Shown in pieces: positions 7,591-13,450 of a DNA stretch of 13,450 bases. The stretch is from positions 1 to 13,450 of the forward strand of contig JANOBO010000013.1 in NCBI GenBank assembly GCA_031411695.1, given 5' to 3'. Numbering within the stretch: position 1 is the first letter of the stretch; each line of letters starts with the position of its first letter. A model generated the notes under the pieces. The model was not told the DNA's origin and made no database searches. It saw only the letters and a list, made by a program, of their open reading frames with translations. A program made the position numbers and the translations under genes. The DNA comes from JAIBCL01 sp031411695. GTDB lineage: Bacteria; Verrucomicrobiota; Verrucomicrobiia; Verrucomicrobiales; Verrucomicrobiaceae.

Positions 7591-9072
7591 ATGCACATCG
7601 TGCGAGGCCGTGTTTCATCTTTTGCAAAAACAGCCGGGTATCTGTGGCGGCTGCCGCTGCCTCATGCCGTGGCTGCCTGGATCGTGGGGGCGGCTGCCTT
7701 CTGGTTCATCTCCCAGGTGCCCTCGGCTTTGCGCTGGGGTGTGCGGCTTCTTTTGCTGGTGCTCGTGATCCACGCGGTGTCGGTCATCGTCCGCTCAGCG
7801 CGCGCGGCTTTTGCAAAGCCACGCCGGGCGCTGTTCGTCACCCTAGCCATGGGCATTGGCGTGGGGGCTGCCTACTTATGCGCCGAGGCCGCGTGCTGGG
7901 CCTATTTGCAGGCGACGAAACGCGAGGGCGATCCGTTCGTGCTAACGGACGTGCAGGTGCAGGCGGCGCAGGAAATCATCGAAGGGCGCTCGTCATATAC
8001 CACGCACAGTCGCGAACTTGGCTGGACGATCACGCGCGGGAAGGTTTCGTCGGACGGCCTGTACCGGTCCAATTCACAGGGGCTCCGCGCGGACCGTGAG
8101 TATGCGACGGCAAAGCCTGCCGGCACCGTGCGTGCGCTGTGCTTTGGCGACTCCTTCACCCAGTGCGATGAGGTGAAGAACGACGAGACGTGGGAACACT
8201 ACGCGGAGGAGACGGGAGGCATGGAGTTTCTGAATTTTGGCGTGGGCGGGTATGGCATGACGCAGGCCCTGCTCCGCTATCTGCACGATGGAAGGCAGTT
8301 CGAGGCAGACGTCGTCATCCTCGGCTGCATGACGGCCGATGTGCGCCGCACGGTGAACGCCTATTATCCCTTCCGCCTGGACGATCCGAGCCAGGCCCTC
8401 AACGTGCGCGGCCTTCCTTATCCGACGCTCGACGCGGCTGGCAGGCTGGTGCTGAACCCGAACCCACTTCCCGATGCAAATGCGTACCGCGAGTTGCTCG
8501 CGCATCCCGGCAGGCGGCTGCGCGAGCTTTCGCGGCTGGATATTCTTTACCATCGGCCGCCACCGACGCCACTGCTCACCCTGATCAGGAGCCGGGCCGG
8601 CGACCAGCTAGCGGCTGGCTGGCTGGACGTCTCGGTCCGCCTGCGGCGCTCGATGAACGTGGTGCTGAAGCGCGGCTCGCGGGTGGAGAAGATCGCGCCG
8701 GTGGGCGAGGATCGCGTGTTTGATCCACGCCATCCGATCTTCACCATCAACTGCCGCGTGTTCGACCGCTTCGTGGAGGAGGTGCGCGCCACGGGCGCAA
8801 AGCCGCTGATCCTGTGGCTGCCGGGGCGCGAGGACTTTCCGCGTCTGCGCGCCGGACGACCGAAAATCTACCAGGGCTTTCTCGATTACTTCGAGTCGAA
8901 GGGGTACGGCTGGATCGACGCGATGGAGTGGATCACTGCCGAGCTGCCCGGCAAGGGCGGTGTGGCGCCGAACAAGGAACTGCTGGGTGACAGCCACTAC
9001 GCCCCTGCCACGAACCGCGCAGTGGGAAAGCACATCGCAGAGCACGTCAGGAAGATGGCCGCGCCGAAGTGA
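7591..9072 (+). CDS. Membrane-anchored SGNH/GDSL-hydrolase-like protein, function unknown
   Basis: A 493-residue protein. The N-terminus has three hydrophobic stretches (about 26-42, 50-67 and 82-105), so it is probably anchored in the inner membrane. The C-terminal domain (about 160-490) resembles SGNH hydrolases. Block I is CFGDSFTQ, with S188 the likely nucleophile; block II is NFGVGGYGMTQ (215-225), and the acid-histidine pair is GDSHYAP with D467 and H469. The preceding YRSNSQGLR ... R is typical of family members used as sugar or polysaccharide esterases or O-acyltransferase partners. Block III reads DVVILGCMTADVRR (240-253), where the usual catalytic-site asparagine (GxND) is not evident. 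The activity may be altered or the asparagine supplied elsewhere. It is followed by glgP on the same strand, 186 bases on, so co-transcription is possible but unproven. The substrate cannot be named from sequence. Confidence 0.75.
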   Translation: MHIVRGRVSSFAKTAGYLWRLPLPHAVAAWIVGAAAFWFISQVPSALRWGVRLLLLVLVIHAVSVIVRSARAAFAKPRRALFVTLAMGIGVGAAYLCAEAACWAYLQATKREGDPFVLTDVQVQAAQEIIEGRSSYTTHSRELGWTITRGKVSSDGLYRSNSQGLRADREYATAKPAGTVRALCFGDSFTQCDEVKNDETWEHYAEETGGMEFLNFGVGGYGMTQALLRYLHDGRQFEADVVILGCMTADVRRTVNAYYPFRLDDPSQALNVRGLPYPTLDAAGRLVLNPNPLPDANAYRELLAHPGRRLRELSRLDILYHRPPPTPLLTLIRSRAGDQLAAGWLDVSVRLRRSMNVVLKRGSRVEKIAPVGEDRVFDPRHPIFTINCRVFDRFVEEVRATGAKPLILWLPGREDFPRLRAGRPKIYQGFLDYFESKGYGWIDAMEWITAELPGKGGVAPNKELLGDSHYAPATNRAVGKHIAEHVRKMAAPK

Positions 9073-9142
9073 GGCGGTGCCCTGACCGGCCCGCGCCTTC
9101 CATTGAGTCAAGCGCCCAAAGGTCAGCCCATGTGAGATATGA

Positions 9143-9224
9143 CGGTGCAGGCCACCGTGCATGTGACCGCACAATTGGTGCGGCAATTGCTATCGGTTCT
9201 TGCAGGTCTTGCGCTTCGGCGCAA
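9143..9224 (+). promoter_or_regulatory. Three successive hairpins in the leader upstream of glgP
   Basis: Three small perfect inverted repeats lie in the gap before glgP. They are CGGTG/CACCG (9143-9157, 5 bp, loop 5), CCGCAC/GTGCGG (9167-9183, 6 bp, loop 5) and TTGCGC/GCGCAA around TTCG (9209-9224, 6 bp). The last has a C(UUCG)G loop, a known exceptionally stable tetraloop. No T tract follows. They could be a 5' UTR stability or control element, or a weak end for the upstream SGNH transcript. If translation really began at 9139 they would instead lie in coding sequence. Confidence 0.35.
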
Positions 9225-9258
9225 TGTGCCCGCCCCTCAAAAGCCCAATCACCCGAAC

Positions 9259-11757
9259 ATGTCCGCGCCGACTCTTTTCCCGCCCGTCTCCGAACTCACC
9301 CCGATGGATGTCTGTGTCGAGAACACGCCGGCGGGCCTGAAGAAATCCATCGGCAATCACCTGCGCTTCACGCTTTCCGCCGACATCGAGACAGCCGGCC
9401 CGCGCGACTGGTGGGTGGCCACGTGCCTCGCCGTGCGCGACCGCGTGCTGGACCGCTCCACCGTCACGCGCACCTATCACCGCCGGAACAATGTCCGCCG
9501 CGTGCATTACCTCTCGCTCGAGTATCTCATGGGCCGTTTGTTGGAGAACAATCTTCGCAACGCGGGCATTTACGAGGCGGCAAAAGCAGCCTTGGCCGAC
9601 ATGGGGCGCGATCTCGATGAGCTGCTGAAGGAAGAACCGGACATGGGGCTGGGAAATGGCGGCCTGGGCCGTCTCGCGGCGTGTTTTCTCGACTCCCTCT
9701 CGACTCTGGATCTGCCGGCGATCGGCTATGGCATCCATTATGAGTTCGGCTTGTTCCGCCAGGAGATCGTGAATGGACGGCAGATGGAGCAGCCCGACGG
9801 CTGGATCCGCGACGGAAATCCGTGGAAGATCGTGCGGCCGGACTACCGCCAGACCGTGCATCTTTACGGCCGCGTCGTGCAGAAGTTCGATGACCAAGGC
9901 CGCTCGCGTCCAGACTGGGTCGAGACAAAGCCGCTGGTCGGCGTGCCGTGGGACATCCCCATCGTCGGTTACGATTCCGGCACGGTGAATTTCCTCCGGC
10001 TCTGGGAGGCGCATGCGTCAGACGTGTTCAACTTCCAGGTGTTTAACTCCGGCGGATACGTCGAGGCGCTGCACGAGAAGGCGCTGGCCGAGACGGTTTC
10101 GAAGGTTCTATACCCGACCGACTCCACGGAGAACGGCAAGGAGCTGCGTCTCGTGCAGCAGTACTTTTTCGTGGCCTGCTCGCTGGCGGACATCGTGCGG
10201 CGATTCAAGCGCGACAACAAATTCAACTGGGACAATTTTGCCGACAAGGTCGCGGTGCAATTGAACGACACGCATCCGGCGGTGGCCATCCCCGAACTGA
10301 TGCGGCTGCTGATCGATGTCGAAGGCCTCGAGTGGACCCGCGCGTGGGCCATCTGCCAGAAGACCTTCGGCTACACGAACCACACGCTGCTGCCTGAGGC
10401 GCTCGAGATGTGGAGCGTGCCGCTCTTCGGCCGCGTGCTGCCGCGCCATCTCGAGATCATCTTTGAGATCAACCGCCGCTTCCTCGAGAACGAGGTGGAG
10501 CGCAAATGGCCGGGTGATGCGGAAAAGAAACGCGCGCTGTCATTGATCGATGAACGCGGCGCGAAGTTTGTGCGCATGGCCAACTTGTCCGTGCTCGGCA
10601 GCCACGCCGTCAATGGCGTCGCCGCGCTGCACTCCCGCCTTTTGAAGGAACGCTTGTTTCCCGAGTTCAACGAGCTGTATCCAGGCCGCTTCCTAAACCT
10701 CACGAACGGCGTCACCTTCCGTCGCTGGCTCGATGTGTGCAATCCGCAGCTCGCCGCGCTGATCACCGAGGCAATCGGCGGGGACTGGCGGCGCGATGCG
10801 ACCAAGCTGCGCGGTCTTGAGGCCTTTGCTGAAGACCCCTCCTTCCAAGGCCGCTTCCGCTCCATCAAGCGCGATCACAAGGTGCGGCTCGCGAAGATCA
10901 TCCTCGACTGCTGCGGCGTGAAGGTCAGCCCGGACGCGCTGTTCGACGTGCAGATCAAACGCCTCCACGAATACAAACGCCAGCATCTGAACCTGCTGCA
11001 CATCGTCGCGCTCTACCAAAGGCTGCTCGACAACCCGACGCTCAACATCCAGCCGCGCGTGTTCATCTTCGCCGCGAAGGCGGCACCGGGTTACTTCCTC
11101 GCAAAAAACATCATCCACGCCATCAACGCGGTGGGCGCGAAGGTGAACAACGATCCGCGGGTGCGTGATCAGTTGAAGGTCGTCTTCCTCCCAAACTACG
11201 GCGTCACGCTCGCAGAGAAAATCATCCCGGCGTCAGACCTGTCCGAACAGATATCAACTGCGGGCAAAGAGGCCTCCGGCACCGGGAACATGAAGCTGGC
11301 GCTCAATGGCTCGCTCACCATCGGCACGCTCGACGGCGCGAACGTGGAGATCCTGGAGGAAGTCGGCGACGACAACATTTTCATCTTCGGCCTCACCGTC
11401 GAGCAGGTGAACGACCACGTCTCACGCGGCTACAATCCGTGGGAGTTTTATTGGAGCAATCACTCCGCGCGGCTGGCCATCGACTGGCTGGCGTCAGACT
11501 TCTTCACGGGCAATGCGGAGGACTTCAAGCCGCTGCGCGACAGCATGCTCGATCACGGCGATCCGTACCTCGTGCTCGCGGACTTCGCGTCGTATTGCGA
11601 GGCGCAAGGGAAGGTGAACGAGGCCTACCAGGACCACGGCCGCTGGAACCGCATGGCAATCTTGAACACGGCGCGCGTCGGCAAATTTTCCTCTGACCGC
11701 ACGATTCAGGAGTACGCAGAGAAGGTCTGGAACCTCCCTGCGGTGAACATCGGATGA
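9259..11757 (+). CDS. glgP: Glycogen/starch/maltodextrin phosphorylase
   Basis: Pyridoxal-phosphate enzyme that cleaves terminal alpha-1,4 glucose units of glycogen or maltodextrin with phosphate, releasing glucose 1-phosphate. The 832 residues are near the usual family length. Motifs in order are HYLSLEYLMGR (83-93), DMGLGNGGLGRLAACFLDSL (128-147), NDTHPAVAIPEL (336-347), YTNHTLLPEALE (372-383), LTNGVTFRRWL (481-491) and QIKRLHEYKRQHLNLL (565-580). The cofactor-binding segment EASGTGNMKLALNGSLTIGT (671-690) has K679 as the Schiff-base lysine. The TNGVT segment has F487 where many phosphorylases have proline (TNG[IV]TPRRWL). I chose ATG 9259. An in-frame ATG at 9139 would add 40 residues unlike the family, and one at 9304 would shorten it by 15. 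No clear Shine-Dalgarno sequence is seen. The gene ends 6 bases from the convergent HAD gene. Confidence 0.95.
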   Translation: MSAPTLFPPVSELTPMDVCVENTPAGLKKSIGNHLRFTLSADIETAGPRDWWVATCLAVRDRVLDRSTVTRTYHRRNNVRRVHYLSLEYLMGRLLENNLRNAGIYEAAKAALADMGRDLDELLKEEPDMGLGNGGLGRLAACFLDSLSTLDLPAIGYGIHYEFGLFRQEIVNGRQMEQPDGWIRDGNPWKIVRPDYRQTVHLYGRVVQKFDDQGRSRPDWVETKPLVGVPWDIPIVGYDSGTVNFLRLWEAHASDVFNFQVFNSGGYVEALHEKALAETVSKVLYPTDSTENGKELRLVQQYFFVACSLADIVRRFKRDNKFNWDNFADKVAVQLNDTHPAVAIPELMRLLIDVEGLEWTRAWAICQKTFGYTNHTLLPEALEMWSVPLFGRVLPRHLEIIFEINRRFLENEVERKWPGDAEKKRALSLIDERGAKFVRMANLSVLGSHAVNGVAALHSRLLKERLFPEFNELYPGRFLNLTNGVTFRRWLDVCNPQLAALITEAIGGDWRRDATKLRGLEAFAEDPSFQGRFRSIKRDHKVRLAKIILDCCGVKVSPDALFDVQIKRLHEYKRQHLNLLHIVALYQRLLDNPTLNIQPRVFIFAAKAAPGYFLAKNIIHAINAVGAKVNNDPRVRDQLKVVFLPNYGVTLAEKIIPASDLSEQISTAGKEASGTGNMKLALNGSLTIGTLDGANVEILEEVGDDNIFIFGLTVEQVNDHVSRGYNPWEFYWSNHSARLAIDWLASDFFTGNAEDFKPLRDSMLDHGDPYLVLADFASYCEAQGKVNEAYQDHGRWNRMAILNTARVGKFSSDRTIQEYAEKVWNLPAVNIG

Positions 11758-11763
11758 CGAAGC

Positions 11764-12354
11764 TCAGCGCAGCGTGCGCGGGATGAAGACGGACTGCATC
11801 CCCGCCGCTTTCGCCGCTTCGATGCCGGAGTTTCCATCTTCGAATACAAGGCAGTCCTCAGGCGCGACGCCCATTCGCTTCGCGGCCAGAAGGAACATGT
11901 CCGGCGCGGGTTTCCCTCGCGCCACATCCTTTGGCGTCACGATGGTGTCAAAGAGATGCAGCAGCCCGGTGACCTCCAGGCACGCGCGCACCGTCGGCTC
12001 CTCGCTGCCGGAGGCCACGGCCATGGGCAGCGAGCCATGCCGTGCTTTTGCAAATTCCGCGACCGGCCGCACGGGCTCCACTCGCGTGATCGTCCGGTGA
12101 AAAATCTCCGACTTGCGGTTGGCCACATCGTCGGGATTCACGTTGGTGCCGTGGCGGTCGTTGAGGATTGTGACCACATCCTGCTCACGCACGCCGGCGT
12201 AGGAATAAAAAATCTCCTCCGTGAATTCAAACGGCGCGCCATGGAGAGAGAGTGACTCGACCCACGCGAGGTAGTGCAGCGGCATCGTGTCCACCAGCGT
12301 CCCGTCGCAGTCGAAGATGAAGGCGCGAAACGGATGGTCGGGAATCTCCAGCAT
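11764..12354 (-). CDS. HAD-superfamily sugar-phosphate phosphatase (YqaB / beta-phosphoglucomutase-like)
   Basis: A 196-residue HAD subfamily I enzyme with a helical cap after motif I. Motif I is FIFDCDGTLVDT, with D15 the nucleophile and D17 the acid/base; motif II is MAVASGS (S115), motif III lysine is in GKPAPD (K148), and motif IV is VFEDGNSGIEAAKAAGM (E172, D173). Length and wording, such as KPAPDMFLLAAKRMGV, resemble E. coli YqaB, a fructose-1-phosphate/sugar-phosphate phosphatase. DGTLVDT favours phosphatase over beta-phosphoglucomutase. I chose ATG 12354, just before the conserved N-terminus; AGGA lies 2 bases before it, too close to be ideal. The frame is open upstream to 12537 but there overlaps mlaA. 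It begins 19 bases after the mlaA stop, so it is probably the last gene of an mlaC-mlaA-HAD operon. The exact substrate is unknown. Confidence 0.87.
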   Translation of the reverse strand: MLEIPDHPFRAFIFDCDGTLVDTMPLHYLAWVESLSLHGAPFEFTEEIFYSYAGVREQDVVTILNDRHGTNVNPDDVANRKSEIFHRTITRVEPVRPVAEFAKARHGSLPMAVASGSEEPTVRACLEVTGLLHLFDTIVTPKDVARGKPAPDMFLLAAKRMGVAPEDCLVFEDGNSGIEAAKAAGMQSVFIPRTLR

Positions 12355-12373
12355 GATCCTGTGGCGCGGGTGG

Positions 12374-13195
12374 CTACTTTCGGGCTGCTTCCGCGCGGTT
12401 CTGAATGTAGGCGCTGCGAACGGAGATGTATGGGTCCAAAGCGTCCTGAGTGGCGGCGTCGTACTGGCTGATCTGGTCAGGCAACGCGCGGATGGTGTGC
12501 GCACCCTGCACCGCCATGGTCCAGTCGTGATTGCCACTCCAGGCAGCGCCCCAGTTCACCGGATTGAGCGCGTAATCGCCGGCAAGCCCGAATCCTTCCC
12601 GCACGCTGCTCGGACCAAAGACCGGCAGCACGACATACATGCCATGACCGATGCCCCACGCGCCAAGCGTCTGGCCCGTGTCCTCCGCAGGGATGTCCTT
12701 CAGCGACTCGATTCGGTCCGATGTGCGGAGGATGCCGCCGAGTCCAAGCACCGTGTTCACGAGCAATTTCTCCGTCTCTTTTCCCGCACGCTTGAACTTG
12801 CCTTGCAGCAGGCAGTTCACGAACCGCTGCGGATACCGCACGTTGTCGAACACGTTGTCGATGCCCTTGCGCACGAATCTCGGCAGCGCCTTCTCGTAGC
12901 CCTTGGAAACCGGGCGGAAGAAGACCGTGAAGAGCTTGTCGTTGAACCAAAACGTCGCGCGGTTCATGCCCTCGAGCGGATCACGGACATCGCCCGTGGC
13001 ATACTCATCGCTTCCTTCCACAAAGACGCCGGAGGAAGGATTCTTCGCGGACTTGCCGGCGGCCATCTCGCCACGGCCGGGAGCCATGCCGCCATCAGAT
13101 GCAGCGGCGGATGTGGTGGACTGCCGTTTCACGGACGAGCAGCTCGTCATGAGGATTGCGGTGGCGGGAAGCAGGAATCGGAGTGCGGTTTTCAT
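12374..13195 (-). CDS. mlaA: Outer-membrane lipoprotein MlaA (VacJ), phospholipid transport
   Basis: Outer-membrane component of the Mla system, which removes misplaced phospholipids from the outer leaflet and passes them to periplasmic MlaC. The 273 residues begin with a lipoprotein signal ending in LMTSC (C19 is the likely acylated cysteine; M at -3 is slightly unusual). A low-complexity, Ser/Ala/Gly-rich linker (about 20-65) precedes the family core, which starts at DPLEGMNR (72-79). FDNVRYPQRFVNCLLQGK (116-133), LVNTVLGLGG (145-154), EDTGQTLGAWGIGHG (171-185), YVVLPVFGPSSVREGFG (187-203) and a final RSAYIQNR (260-267) follow. The linker is longer than in E. coli MlaA, where the equivalent core begins soon after the signal. 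The start overlaps the mlaC stop as ATGA, so the two are probably translationally coupled. Downstream is the HAD gene. Confidence 0.95.
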   Translation of the reverse strand: MKTALRFLLPATAILMTSCSSVKRQSTTSAAASDGGMAPGRGEMAAGKSAKNPSSGVFVEGSDEYATGDVRDPLEGMNRATFWFNDKLFTVFFRPVSKGYEKALPRFVRKGIDNVFDNVRYPQRFVNCLLQGKFKRAGKETEKLLVNTVLGLGGILRTSDRIESLKDIPAEDTGQTLGAWGIGHGMYVVLPVFGPSSVREGFGLAGDYALNPVNWGAAWSGNHDWTMAVQGAHTIRALPDQISQYDAATQDALDPYISVRSAYIQNRAEAARK

Positions 13196-13450
13196 TTGGG
13201 GCGTGCTGCGGATTCGTTGAGTGAGCTAAGGACGGCGGCGACTCCGCCTCGTTTGAATTTGTCATCAAGCTGGCTGCGGTAGTTGGCCACCATGCTCACG
13301 CCTTCGATCACGACGTCAGTCACACGCCAGCCTTCCTCTTTTTCCTTTCTAAAAACGACCGGGTAGCGGCTGCCTTGATAGGTGGTGAGCGTCGGCACAT
13401 CCACGCGGCCCGGCGCGGGCGAGACGGGCGATTGGAAGTCAACGACCGGC
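13192..13450 (-). CDS. mlaC: MlaC-family periplasmic phospholipid-binding protein, C-terminal part (runs off right edge)
   Basis: Only the last 85 residues are visible; the gene continues past the window edge and its true start is outside. An apparent start at 13404 is an internal GTG valine codon, and the frame stays open to the edge. The visible part reads YPVVFRKEKEEGWRVTDVVI followed by EGVSMVANYRSQL, the hallmark C-terminal segment of the Ttg2D/MlaC family (a tryptophan, then D-V-x-I-E-G-V-S-x-V-x-N-Y-R-S-Q), and ends in FKRGGVAAVLSSL. MlaC carries phospholipid across the periplasm between MlaA and the inner-membrane MlaFEDB importer. It overlaps mlaA by ATGA. Any mlaD, mlaE or mlaF genes would be expected beyond the right edge. 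Confidence 0.9.
   Translation of the reverse strand, partial: PVVDFQSPVSPAPGRVDVPTLTTYQGSRYPVVFRKEKEEGWRVTDVVIEGVSMVANYRSQLDDKFKRGGVAAVLSSLNESAARPK

Noticed and set aside
9190..10014. A 274-codon minus-strand frame opposite the glgP start
   Set aside because: It covers conserved glgP coding sequence such as GLGNGGLGRLA on the other strand, and its own translation shows no domain.
12355..12537. Upstream extension of the HAD gene to 12537
   Set aside because: It would overlap mlaA coding sequence, and the added residues have no HAD character. The conserved motif I region starts just after ATG 12354.
12287..13282. A 331-codon plus-strand frame antisense to mlaA
   Set aside because: mlaA on the minus strand has a signal peptide and family motifs. 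The antisense product has no recognisable features.
1..13450. CRISPR array, insertion sequence, tRNA or rRNA
   Set aside because: I found no regularly spaced repeats, transposase-like frames, terminal inverted repeats or tRNA/rRNA-like sequence by reading.

Overview
The window is GC-rich chromosomal DNA from a Gram-negative, menaquinone-using, glycogen-metabolising bacterium. Outer-membrane lipid-transport genes (mlaA, mlaC) show a diderm envelope. Menaquinone genes, a single-chain pyruvate carboxylase, glycogen phosphorylase and weak Shine-Dalgarno sequences together would suit the Verrucomicrobia (PVC group), but that placement is an inference from gene content and style, not a proven assignment. 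No mobile element, CRISPR array, rRNA or tRNA is visible, and codon style looks uniform.

Layout, left to right: (1) 1-284 holds no convincing gene, only small hairpins downstream of pyc. (2) pyc, pyruvate carboxylase, minus strand, 285-3800. (3) A divergent 174-base gap with a strong hairpin, then an orphan amino-acid-type periplasmic binding protein, plus strand, 3975-4769. (4) A long inverted repeat (4787-4846) between convergent genes. (5) menF-menD, minus strand (7461 down to 4868), joined by an ATGA overlap and catalysing the first two committed steps of classical menaquinone synthesis. (6) A divergent 129-base gap, then a membrane-anchored SGNH-hydrolase-like protein (7591-9072) and, after a hairpin-rich 186-base leader, glycogen phosphorylase glgP (9259-11757), both plus strand. 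(7) A minus-strand operon entering from the right edge: mlaC (partial), mlaA (ATGA overlap) and a small HAD sugar-phosphatase-like gene 19 bases further on. The HAD gene ends 6 bases from the end of glgP.

Functionally this is mainly core metabolism: anaplerosis (pyc), quinone synthesis (menF, menD), glycogen breakdown (glgP), a probable sugar-phosphate phosphatase, and outer-membrane lipid asymmetry (mlaA, mlaC). The least understood parts are the SGNH-like membrane protein, the orphan binding protein, and the structured non-coding elements at 3943-3962, 4787-4846 and 9143-9224. I see no strong evidence of a novel multi-gene system; the findings are modest and marked as such.
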